From the NCBI RefSeq assembly GCF_000730165.1, contig NZ_CP022110.1:937501-1001500 (forward strand): 64,000 bases of DNA. The letters run 5' to 3'. Position 1 is the stretch's first letter; each line of letters begins with the position of its first letter. Made by a program: the position numbers and the translations under genes. The stretch comes from Nitrospirillum viridazoti CBAmc. GTDB taxonomy: Bacteria; Pseudomonadota; Alphaproteobacteria; Azospirillales; Azospirillaceae. Of the stretch, positions 53,093 through 62,355 are shown piece after piece. The notes beneath the pieces were generated by a model. That model had not been told where the DNA came from, searched no databases, and was given only the letters and a program-made list of their open reading frames with translations.

Positions 53093-55156
53093 CTACCAGA
53101 TCCGCACCCTGTCTTCCGGCCGCAGATACAAGGGGGCGCCCGGCCCCACGCCAAAGGCCTGGTACCAGCCGTCGAGGTTGCGCACGGCCTGGTTCACGCG
53201 GCAGGCGTCCGGGGTGTGGGGATCGTTGGCGACGTCGTTGCGCAAGGCTTCCGGCCGGCGCTTGCTCCGGCGCAGCTGCGCGAACCCCAGGAAGAAGCGC
53301 TGGTCACCCGTCAGGCCGTTGACCACGGGTGCCTCCCCCTCCGCCAGGGCGGCGTGGTAGGCCTCAAAGGCCAGCTGCAGGCCGCCCACGTCCGCCAGGT
53401 TTTCCCCCAGGGTCAGGCGGCCATTGACTGTCAGTCCGGGCGCCACCTGGCAGGCACCGTAAAGGCTGACCAGGCGGTCGGCCAGCGCCGTGAAGCGGGC
53501 GGTATCCGCCTTGGTCCACCAATCCCGGGCATGACCGGCCGCGTCGAACAGGCGGCCCTGGTCGTCGAAGGCATGGGTCAGCTCATGCCCGATGATGGCC
53601 CCGATGCCACCGTAAATGACCGCGAGGTCGGCCTTGGCGTCAAAGGCGGGCGGCTGCAGCAGGGCGGCGGTGAACACCACCGTCATGGCCGCGCCGTCGT
53701 TGTAGGCGTTCACCGTCTGCGGTGTGATGGCCCATGCCTGCGGGTCCACCGGCTGTGCCAACCGGCGCCGGTCCTGCTCCCAGGTGAAGGCCGTGGCCCG
53801 CACCACATCGCCGTACAGGTCGTCCCTGCGCATGACCAGACCGTCGTACCGGTCGCCCGTGGCCGGCGCGCCGATCAGGACGCGGTAGGCGTCCACCTTG
53901 CGCGTCGCCTCGGCCTTGGCTTGCCCCGACATCCAGGCGGAGGCGGCGATGCGCTCCTTCACCGTGGCCTTGATCCGGTTGACCAGCGCGGCCAGCGTCG
54001 CCTGCGCCGCGTGATCGAACCAGCGCGCGGTGTAAAGCCGCCCCACCGCGTCGCCCAGGGCGCCCCGGCTGTGGGCCATGTCCTTCCAGCCGCCGCCCGA
54101 CACCTGGGCCAAGGCCTGGCGCCAGCGGGGCGGCGGTGCCTTCTTGCCCTCCACCGTACGGCCATGCAGGTCGAACCAGGCGTCGGCATACTCCTTGGCC
54201 AGGAACGGCGCCGCGTTGTCCACCAGATGGAAGGCGGCCCAGGCGCGCAGCACCGGCAGGGGCGTGACGGCGAACAGGTGTGCCAGGACCGGCACGGCGG
54301 TCCGCTCGACCACCACGATGCGATCCACGCCGGCCAGGCCGGCAGCCGCGAGATACGCCGTCCAGGGGAAGCCGGGCGCCATGCGTGCCAGCTGCGCCGG
54401 CGCCATGGGGTTGTAGATGGCACGTTCGTCCCGCTGTTGCGCCGGGGTCCAGCTGGCGGCGGCGATCTTCGTTTCCAGCGCCAGGACGTCCTCGGCCCGC
54501 GAATCCGCCTGCGGCCACTCCGCCAGGGTCAGCAGCCGCGCGATGTAGGCGCGATAGGCCTCGCGCCGGGGCGCGTTGCCAGCCTCCATGTAAAAGGCCC
54601 GGTCCAGGCCACCCAGCCCGCCCTGGCCCAGGTACAGGGCATGGCGCGTGGCGTCGCGGCTGTCCCGATCCACCGACAGCTGGAACCACGAACCGTGCAA
54701 GCTGGCGTTGGCCTGGCCCATCACCTCCGCCAGCGCCGGGCGGGTGGCGGCCAGGCGCAGCCGCATCAGGTCTGGGCGCAGGGGGCGCCCGCCCAGCGAT
54801 TGCACCCGCGCCTCATCCATGAAGGCGGCATAGTAGGCGCCCACCTGCGCCGTCTCGCCGTCCGCCGACGCCCCCGCCTGGGCGGCGCCCTCCAGCAGCT
54901 CGTGCACCCGGGCTTCGGCGGTTTCGGTCAGCTGGGTGGCGGTGGAATAGCCGGGGCGGTCCGGCGGTATGGCCACCTCATCCAGCCAGCCGCCATTGGC
55001 GTGGCGGAAGAAATCCTGCCCCGGGTCGACCTCGGGCGCGCCGCCCGGCCAGGGCGACGGACGGGCGACTGTCTCCGCGGGCATCGCCATGACCAGGCAG
55101 AGGACAACAACGGGAAGGCGCATCGGCTGCCACCACCAGCGGGAAGAGAGCACCAT
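53093..55156 (-). CDS. Secreted M13-family metallopeptidase (neprilysin type)
   Basis: The 687-residue protein has an N-terminal signal (LPVVVLCLVMAMPAE). The zinc motif is HELTH (524-528, IIGHELTHAFDDQGR) and the third ligand is in GENLADVGG (ExxxD). The family-typical C-terminal region RVNQAVRNLDGWYQAFGV is present, where Arg binds substrate. It is an endopeptidase for oligopeptides outside the cytoplasm. The start overlaps the end of the ankyrin gene in the sequence TAGAATG, so translation is probably coupled. An internal Met at 55123 is the alternative. Confidence 0.94.
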   Translation of the reverse strand: MVLSSRWWWQPMRLPVVVLCLVMAMPAETVARPSPWPGGAPEVDPGQDFFRHANGGWLDEVAIPPDRPGYSTATQLTETAEARVHELLEGAAQAGASADGETAQVGAYYAAFMDEARVQSLGGRPLRPDLMRLRLAATRPALAEVMGQANASLHGSWFQLSVDRDSRDATRHALYLGQGGLGGLDRAFYMEAGNAPRREAYRAYIARLLTLAEWPQADSRAEDVLALETKIAAASWTPAQQRDERAIYNPMAPAQLARMAPGFPWTAYLAAAGLAGVDRIVVVERTAVPVLAHLFAVTPLPVLRAWAAFHLVDNAAPFLAKEYADAWFDLHGRTVEGKKAPPPRWRQALAQVSGGGWKDMAHSRGALGDAVGRLYTARWFDHAAQATLAALVNRIKATVKERIAASAWMSGQAKAEATRKVDAYRVLIGAPATGDRYDGLVMRRDDLYGDVVRATAFTWEQDRRRLAQPVDPQAWAITPQTVNAYNDGAAMTVVFTAALLQPPAFDAKADLAVIYGGIGAIIGHELTHAFDDQGRLFDAAGHARDWWTKADTARFTALADRLVSLYGACQVAPGLTVNGRLTLGENLADVGGLQLAFEAYHAALAEGEAPVVNGLTGDQRFFLGFAQLRRSKRRPEALRNDVANDPHTPDACRVNQAVRNLDGWYQAFGVGPGAPLYLRPEDRVRIW

Positions 55157-55157
55157 T

Positions 55158-56891
55158 CTAGCGAGCGGTCCATTCTTCCGCCGCCATCTCGATCACATCG
55201 GCGGCGTCATCCAGGCCCTGGCGGCGGGCGGCCTCGGCCGGCGTCTGGCCCAGGGGATTACGGAAGGTGGGGTCGGCGCCGAAGGACAGCAGCAATTCCG
55301 CCAGCTCCACCGCCGTCTCCTGGTTATCCGGTAGGCAGAACAGGGCGGGCTCGCCTGGCCGGTCCTGCCGGTTGGCGCGGTCGGGCTCCTCGGTCAGCAG
55401 CGTCCGCAGCCGATCGACCTTGCCGGCGAAGCATAGCCCCCGGAAATTACGGCTGTGCCCGGCCAGGAAATCCACCATCTCCCATTGCTCGTGATAGACG
55501 GCGTGGGTGAGGGGGCTGCCGCCATAGCGCCCGTCGAAGGGATCGACCTCCGCGCCCCGGGCGACCAGTAGCCGCGCCACCGCCACCGCACCGGCATGGG
55601 CGGCGAAATGCAGGGCGCGGCAATTGTGGTCGTCGGCCACGTCGGGCGACAGGCCCAGGTCCAGCAGGACCTCCACCATGTCGGTGCGGCCGGTATCGAG
55701 GGCGACCTTCACCGGGGCGATGGCCCGCAGGAACTCCGGATGCGCCGTGGCTAGCCGGCGCAGGGTGGCGGTATCGCCGGTGGCGACGGCGGCCACGAAC
55801 ACCTCGTCCTCGGTCAAATCAGGACGCGGCGCGCCGTACCGCACCAGCAGGTCCACCATGGCGCCATGGCCACCCATGACGGCATGCTTCATGACCGGCT
55901 GGCGGGAGTAGAAGTTGATATCGTCTGCCCTGGCGCCATGCTCCAGCAGCCATTCCGCGCGGCGCAGGTGGTTGCTGGCCACCGCGTTGCCCAGCAGATA
56001 GGCGACGGCGCTGCGGGATTTTTCCCCGCCCAGGGCTTGGGGCGCGGGGCCAGTCCATTTGGCCGTCTCCCCCCGCTTGGCCGATTGCGCCCACAGGAAC
56101 TCCAGCCAGGCCGTGGAATCCTCCCGCAGCGAAGTGTTGTACAGCGCCTGCGCGGCCAGCGGGTCGGCGCCGCGATCGATCAGCAGGCGGGCGAACGCCT
56201 CGGCCTGTGGATGCGGCGCCTGCCCACCCTCACCGTCGCCGATGACCCCGACCAGGGGCGTGAACTCGGGGCTGTCCGACCAGCCGGCGTCCGGATCGGC
56301 GCCGACGTCCAGCAGCAGGGTGGCCATGGCCAGCGCGTCGGCCTCCCCGATGGCGTTCCCCTGGGGTAGGCGCGCATAGGCCAAATGGGCCAGCGGTGTC
56401 CAGCCGTCGAAGTCGCTGCGGTCATGGACCAGGCCCGGATCCTTGGCGAGAAACCCGCGCACCGCGTCCAGGTCATGCGCCACCACGGCGGTATGGATGT
56501 TGGCGCGCGCGATCTCGGGATGCCGCGCCAGCAGGCGGGCGGCGACAGCCCCCCGGTTGCCGCCGTCGCGCTCATAATCGCCCCACTTCCGCGTGGCGGG
56601 GTCGGTGCCGTAGCGGTTGACCGCCTTCTCCAGGAACAGGTGCACGCGCTGTTCCATGGTGCGGGTGCGGTCCGCCAGTTCCTGCGTCAGGGCGGCCCAG
56701 GTGGGGAAGCCATGCTCCCGCGCCAGCGCGTGCTGCACCTCGCGCAGCTTGGGCGCCGTGGCATGCCCGGGGAACACGATGAGGAAGCGGGCGATGGCAT
56801 CGGCCTCGCCGGCGCCCATGGCCTTCAGCCAGCGCTTGGCCTCGCGGCGCAGGCCGTCGACGGTGGTGCGGGTGGAAAGAGTGCGGGACAT
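55158..56891 (-). CDS. Ankyrin-repeat protein
   Basis: I use the ATG at 56891 (MSRTLSTRTTVDGLRREAKR), with GGAAGGAAGG upstream, giving 577 residues. An N-terminal helical region (about 1-90, including PTWAALTQELADR) precedes a series of ankyrin repeats (about 110-570). Visible repeat cores include DFDGWTPLAHLAYARL, ALHFAAHAGAVAVARLLVAR and GQTPAEAARRQGL. There is no signal or membrane segment. Ankyrin proteins bind other proteins, and the target here is unknown. The gene ends one nucleotide before the coupled M13 peptidase start. Confidence 0.88.
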   Translation of the reverse strand: MSRTLSTRTTVDGLRREAKRWLKAMGAGEADAIARFLIVFPGHATAPKLREVQHALAREHGFPTWAALTQELADRTRTMEQRVHLFLEKAVNRYGTDPATRKWGDYERDGGNRGAVAARLLARHPEIARANIHTAVVAHDLDAVRGFLAKDPGLVHDRSDFDGWTPLAHLAYARLPQGNAIGEADALAMATLLLDVGADPDAGWSDSPEFTPLVGVIGDGEGGQAPHPQAEAFARLLIDRGADPLAAQALYNTSLREDSTAWLEFLWAQSAKRGETAKWTGPAPQALGGEKSRSAVAYLLGNAVASNHLRRAEWLLEHGARADDINFYSRQPVMKHAVMGGHGAMVDLLVRYGAPRPDLTEDEVFVAAVATGDTATLRRLATAHPEFLRAIAPVKVALDTGRTDMVEVLLDLGLSPDVADDHNCRALHFAAHAGAVAVARLLVARGAEVDPFDGRYGGSPLTHAVYHEQWEMVDFLAGHSRNFRGLCFAGKVDRLRTLLTEEPDRANRQDRPGEPALFCLPDNQETAVELAELLLSFGADPTFRNPLGQTPAEAARRQGLDDAADVIEMAAEEWTAR

Positions 56892-57068
56892 GAACCTTCC
56901 TTCCGAAAGACGCCCGATGTCCGCTGCAAAGGGCCGGAAGAAGGGATATGGGGGGTACGGACGAAGCCGAATGGGTGGAGGCCAGGCCCCCTTGCCGCGG
57001 ACAGGTGGCGCCCCAATGCGCACTGGGGTTGAGGAAACGACGAACGGCCGGGCGCTGTCAACGGTGCG

Positions 57069-57482
57069 TTAGGCCGAGAGGACCTCAAGGCCGCGGCGCT
57101 TCGCGGCGACGATCAAGGCGGCATCACACGACGCCAATGGAATACCCCGCCGCAGGGCCAGTTCTAGATAAGCCGCGTCATACAGCGTCAAATCCTCTTC
57201 CCGCGCCAGCCGCCGCGTCGCGATCCATGCCTGGCTGTCCGTTTCTTCATCGCTCTGAATGGCCATGCGGCCCAGCCGGGTGAGCGACCGGTCGACATAC
57301 GCCTCATCACACCGGCCCCGCCTTACGGCGTTCCGCAGAACATTGGCGACCTCAAGCCGCCAAAGGGTGGGAACAAAGGCGCCTTCGGCCACCACGCGCA
57401 GCATGACCGTATGTGCCGATGCCGTCCGTTCGTCGTCAAAGAGCCAGGCGACGGCCATGGAGGCATCCAGGACGATGCTCAT
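57069..57482 (-). CDS. PIN-domain toxin of VapC type
   Basis: This 137-residue PIN ribonuclease has the acidic residues of the active site: Asp6 (IVLDASMAVAW), Glu44 (WRLEVANVL), Asp102 (YDAAYLELA) and Asp120. VapC toxins cut specific tRNAs or rRNA. The start overlaps the antitoxin stop by 4 nt (ATGA), and all four acidic residues are intact, so it should be an active toxin held in check by its partner. Confidence 0.9.
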   Translation of the reverse strand: MSIVLDASMAVAWLFDDERTASAHTVMLRVVAEGAFVPTLWRLEVANVLRNAVRRGRCDEAYVDRSLTRLGRMAIQSDEETDSQAWIATRRLAREEDLTLYDAAYLELALRRGIPLASCDAALIVAAKRRGLEVLSA

Positions 57483-57745
57483 CCCCTTCTGCCTTCTTCA
57501 AGCAGTTCCCGTATCGATGCGATCCCCAAGGAATGGTGGCGGCTTTCAGCCATGATTTCGGCGGCGGCGGCGGCGGCATCGTCCCGGGCGCGGATGTGGG
57601 CAGCTTGGCGGCGGATGATCAGGTCACCGTCTTGAACCTCGACGTCCACTTTCTCGCCATCGATCAGACCGGTGGCGCGCGCCACGTCCATGGGCACGCG
57701 GATGGCGAGGTTTTTCCCCCATTTGCCGACGACGCTGTGTGACAT
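57479..57745 (-). CDS. AbrB/MazE-type antitoxin (VapB-like)
   Basis: I use the ATG at 57745 (MSHSVVGKWGKNLAIRVP), giving 88 residues. The swapped-hairpin DNA-binding fold of AbrB/SpoVT/MazE is seen in VVGKWGKNLAIRVPMDVARA and GEKVDVEVQDGDLIIRR. The C-terminal tail (about 55-88) is likely disordered and neutralises the PIN toxin encoded next. It should also repress its own promoter. Confidence 0.88.
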   Translation of the reverse strand: MSHSVVGKWGKNLAIRVPMDVARATGLIDGEKVDVEVQDGDLIIRRQAAHIRARDDAAAAAAEIMAESRHHSLGIASIRELLEEGRRG

Positions 57746-57904
57746 GGCGTGGCTCTTTCCAGAATGGCTTGGCGGGGATAGCCTGGCATATCCCCCGCAG
57801 GGCCGCAATCAGGAGGGCCGCAATGTGGGTTGGGCATCCGCACGCCGTCGCGCGACGCCGGACGGCGCCGTGGATTTGTTGAAAGTACCGGATTAAAGGC
57901 CGTT

Positions 57905-57978
57905 TGGCTGGGGGACTTGGATTCGAACCAAGGTTGACGGAGTCAGAGTCCGTAGTCCTACCGCTAGACGATCCCCCA
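57905..57978 (-). tRNA. tRNA-Gln (CUG), copy 1
   Basis: The 74-nt gene folds into a cloverleaf: acceptor TGGGGGA / TCCCCCA, T arm CTTGG-TTCGAAC-CAAG and an anticodon loop CTCTGAC with CTG at positions 34-36. CCA is encoded. An identical copy lies 70 nt upstream. Confidence 0.97.
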
Positions 57979-58048
57979 GCAGGACGGGCCGCGATGGCGC
58001 CTGGATCGGCGCCGGTGCTCAGGCAAGCGGAGCTGTCGCGGAAGAAAT

Positions 58049-58122
58049 TGGCTGGGGGACTTGGATTCGAACCAAGGTTGACGGAGTCAGAGTCCGTAGT
58101 CCTACCGCTAGACGATCCCCCA
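58049..58122 (-). tRNA. tRNA-Gln (CUG), copy 2
   Basis: It is identical over all 74 nt to the copy at 57905-57978, with the same CTG anticodon and encoded CCA. The two are probably processed from one transcript. Confidence 0.97.
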
Positions 58123-58563
58123 GCAGAACGAACGCGGCGGCGCTGGCCACCATGTCCGTCGGACGGCGCGGCTTATAACACCCCTCTTTGGGGATGGGTA
58201 GCCCTTTCTTGGAAATTTTTTGACGGTCCGGACAAGGGGCGGGGCAGGGAGGCAAGGGGCGTGGCGTGCGGCAACCGGGAGCAGGCGACCGGGAACGGTG
58301 AGGCGGCGGGGGGATGCAAGGCCCATCCATGGTCGAATTGCGGGGCGCAGACGCGTGCGCGAGGGTGGTGGTGCGGCGACGCTCTCATAGTCTAGAGTAA
58401 TACCCGTGTGCCGCAGCGGCGCCGGGGCGCCCCCGAAGACCATCCGGTCCAGGGCGGCTGACCGGGTACCGGCCTGGCGGCGGTGATGCCCCCGAGGGGC
58501 GTACCCAATGGCCGTGCCTGATGGGCATGTCCGTTGGGTGTGAAGGAAAAGGCTGGTTCGGCG
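58123..58563. other. 441-nt region between tRNA-Gln and ppx
   Basis: No gene is seen. A TTATAA at 58173-58178 (palindromic) lies about 50 nt upstream of tRNA-Gln copy 2 and could be its -10. Before ppx there is a cluster of hairpins: GGGTAC (58464) / GTACCC (58501-58506) around GCCCC-CGA-GGGGC, then TGCC-TGAT-GGCA-type pairing near 58518. This may be a structured 5' leader. Nothing matches a riboswitch I know. Confidence 0.45.
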
Positions 58564-59598
58564 ATGAGTGAGACGGGCGTTCAGCCCCTACCGGAAACCC
58601 GCCCCCCCCGGGGTGCTGGCCCGGGTGAGCCTGTGCGGCGGCCGGTTCTGGCCGCGTTGGACCTGGGCACCAACAACTGCCGCCTGTTGATCGCCCGCCC
58701 GGGGCGCGAGGGCTTTCGCATCATCGACGCCTTCTCCCGCATCGTGCGGCTGGGAGAGGGGCTCAGCCGCACCAACGCCCTGTCGGACGAGGCCATGGCC
58801 CGCACCGTGGCGGCGCTGAAGATCTGCGGCAACAAGATGCGCCGGCGCGGCGTCACCGACGTGCGTGCCGTGGCGACGGAGGCCTGCCGCCGCGCCGCCA
58901 ACTGCGGCACCTTCATCGACCGCGTGGCGGAAGAGACCGGCATCCGCATCGAGATCATCTCGGCGGAGGAGGAGGCGCGGCTGGCGCTGGCTGGCTGCGC
59001 CGCGCTGCTGAACCGCCGCATCCCCCGCGCCCTGGTGTTCGACATCGGCGGCGGCTCCACCGAAATCATGTGGCTGTCCTTCAACCGGGGCCGCCCCACC
59101 CTGATCGATCAAGTCTCCGTGCCCCAGGGCGTCGTCAGCCTGACGGAGACCTTCGGCGGCGATCGCGTGCTGCCGGAGGCCTATCGCGGCATGGTGGACA
59201 CGGTGGGCGCCGCGCTGGCCGATTTCGACGCCCGCAACGACATCCGGCGCGAGGTGGCGGCCGGCCGAGTGCAGATGCTGGGCACGTCCGGCACCGTCAC
59301 CACCCTGGCCGGCATCCGCCTGGGCCTGACCCGCTATGACCGGTCGCAGGTGGACGGTTCCTGGCTGGGGCTGGACGAGGCGCGGGCCATCAGCAAGTCG
59401 CTGCTGTGCCTGGATTATGCCGGCCGCTCCGCCCATCCCTGCATCGGCCACGACCGCGCCGACCTGGTCATCGCCGGCTGCGCCGTGCTGGAAGCCATCT
59501 GGGAGCGCTGGCCGGTGGAGAATTTGCGCATCGCCGACCGGGGCGTGCGCGAGGGGATCCTGACGGAGTTGATGGCAGCCACGCGCGGAAGGGGCTGA
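58564..59598 (+). CDS. ppx: Exopolyphosphatase/pppGpp phosphatase, Ppx/GppA family
   Basis: I use the ATG at 58564, giving 344 residues; GTG and TTG codons up to 30 nt earlier remain possible. The actin-like ATPase fold shows LAALDLGTNNCRLLIARPG (phosphate loop 1), the RVAEETGIRIEIISAEEEA segment and the phosphate loop 2 VFDIGGGSTEIMW. It is the short (single catalytic half) form common in alphaproteobacteria. It degrades polyphosphate or pppGpp and is followed by rlmE, an arrangement common in this class. Confidence 0.92.
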   Translation: MSETGVQPLPETRPPRGAGPGEPVRRPVLAALDLGTNNCRLLIARPGREGFRIIDAFSRIVRLGEGLSRTNALSDEAMARTVAALKICGNKMRRRGVTDVRAVATEACRRAANCGTFIDRVAEETGIRIEIISAEEEARLALAGCAALLNRRIPRALVFDIGGGSTEIMWLSFNRGRPTLIDQVSVPQGVVSLTETFGGDRVLPEAYRGMVDTVGAALADFDARNDIRREVAAGRVQMLGTSGTVTTLAGIRLGLTRYDRSQVDGSWLGLDEARAISKSLLCLDYAGRSAHPCIGHDRADLVIAGCAVLEAIWERWPVENLRIADRGVREGILTELMAATRGRG

Positions 59599-59703
59599 GG
59601 TTTCACTTGCCTTTGGCGGCGCCGGCACCAATATGCGCCGCTTCGAATCGATGTCGAGAGATGACGGGGCCGTGGGCCCGGTCCGCCAAACCGGGTGTTC
59701 ACC

Positions 59704-60432
59704 ATGACCAAGTCCAAAGGCACGGGTAGCCAACTCAGCGGTCGCGGCCTGACCGTGCGCGTGAAGACGGCGGCCAAGCGCTCCGTCTCCTCCGCCCGCT
59801 GGCTGGAGCGCCAGCTGAACGATCCCTATGTGGCGGAGGCCAAGAAGCGCGGCTATCGCTCGCGCGCGGCCTTCAAGCTGCTGCAACTGGATGAGAAGTA
59901 TCATCTGCTGAAGCCCGGCACCCGCGTGGTGGATCTGGGCGCCGCGCCCGGCGGCTGGACCCAGGTGGCGGTGGAGAAGGTGCGCGGCGCCAAGGTCGTG
60001 GGCCTGGACATCCTGGGCATGGAGGACGTGCCCGGCGCCATCACCATGCAGATGGACTTCCTGCTGCCCGAAGCGCCGGACCAGCTGAAGGCGGCCCTGG
60101 GCGGCCCCGCCGACGTGGTGCTGTCCGACATGGCGGCGCCCACCACCGGCCATCCCAAAACCGACCACCTGCGCATCATGGCCCTGGCCGACGCCGCCTA
60201 TGCCTTCGCGGCCGAGGTGCTGGCCCCCGGCGGCGCCTTTGTGGCCAAGCTGTTCCAGGGCGGGGCGGAGCGCAGCCTGCTGGACCTGCTGAAGCGCGAC
60301 TTCGCCGTGGTGCGCCACGCCAAGCCGCCGGCCAGCCGGGCCGACAGCTCGGAAACCTATGTCGTCGCCACCGGCTTCCGGGGCAGCACCGCCCGGCGCG
60401 ACGATGACGTCGGCGAGGGTGAAGAAGACTAA
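59704..60432 (+). CDS. rlmE: 23S rRNA (uridine-2'-O) methyltransferase RlmE (FtsJ/RrmJ)
   Basis: The 242-residue enzyme methylates the 2'-O of the conserved uridine in the 23S rRNA A-loop (U2552 in E. coli). The catalytic tetrad is present as Lys58 (RSRAAFK), Asp142 (VVLSDMAAP), Lys182 (FVAKLFQGG) and Glu217 (SSETYV). The AdoMet site reads VVDLGAAPGGWTQVA. An N-terminal basic extension (about 1-40) is longer than in E. coli. The ATG at 59704 is preferred over a GTG at 59695. Confidence 0.95.
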   Translation: MTKSKGTGSQLSGRGLTVRVKTAAKRSVSSARWLERQLNDPYVAEAKKRGYRSRAAFKLLQLDEKYHLLKPGTRVVDLGAAPGGWTQVAVEKVRGAKVVGLDILGMEDVPGAITMQMDFLLPEAPDQLKAALGGPADVVLSDMAAPTTGHPKTDHLRIMALADAAYAFAAEVLAPGGAFVAKLFQGGAERSLLDLLKRDFAVVRHAKPPASRADSSETYVVATGFRGSTARRDDDVGEGEED

Positions 60433-60562
60433 GCCCAGCGGCACACCTTCTGCCAGTGTCGGCTGCGACTGGTACCGCTCGGCGTTTGAGGGCAGTTTCC
60501 ACCCCGCGAGGGGTGAGGCCCGCGCAAGTCTGCCATGGCGGATTTGACCCATATGTGGTGGG

Positions 60563-60590
60563 TTCACAAGCGGGCAAGCGCGTGTATAGT
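60563..60590 (+). promoter_or_regulatory. Candidate guaB promoter
   Basis: TTCACA (60563-60568) and TATAGT (60585-60590) are separated by 16 nt, a near-consensus housekeeping promoter. It leaves a leader of about 120 nt before guaB, and the gap 60433-60718 contains no other clear feature. Confidence 0.65.
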
Positions 60591-60685
60591 GCATCGAACC
60601 TTAAGCCCTGGATGACGCGGCCGGCCCCATGTGTGGGGGCGGACGGGTCGTCCCATACCCGTATCTGACGCCCGGGCCCGCCTAA

Positions 60686-62194
<1,509 letters not shown>

Positions 62195-62221
62195 TTTCGG
62201 CCGGCGTTCCCGCCCGCTGTG

Positions 62222-62346
62222 CAGCGGCATGAGAGACACATGCCGCTGTAGGCTGCGACCGCAGCCGCCGGAGGTTTCCGGGGAGCGAAGCGGACTGGGA
62301 ACCGAGGATAAGCCAAGGGCCGGATGGCCCGCCGGCGTTTGAGGAA
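62222..62346 (+). repeat. Structured dispersed repeat, copy C (its tail is the rsmB ribosome binding site)
   Basis: The 10-bp hairpin CAGCGGCATG / CATGCCGCTG with a 7-nt loop opens the copy (62222-62248). TAG and the hairpin GGCTGC-GACC-GCAGCC follow (62251-62266). GCCGG (62267-62271) and CCGGC (62332-62336) close a domain that includes GGGAGCGAAGCGGA, ACCGAGGATAAGCCAA and the hairpin GGGCC-GGAT-GGCCC (62317-62330). The tail TGAGGAA (62340-62346) lies 9 nt before the rsmB ATG. An extra small hairpin (CCGGA / TCCGG) sits inside this copy. Confidence 0.8.
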
Positions 62347-62355
62347 AACGTACTT

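Noticed and set aside
53216-55510. Long plus-strand frame opposite the M13 peptidase
   Set aside because: It is a shadow of the minus-strand gene; composition is unlike a protein and there is no usable start context.
57904-58395. Open frame with an internal 25-residue repeat
   Set aside because: The repeat is only the translation of the two identical tRNA-Gln genes.
58588-60594. Long minus-strand frame across ppx and rlmE
   Set aside because: Both plus-strand genes have complete catalytic motifs; the antisense frame has none.
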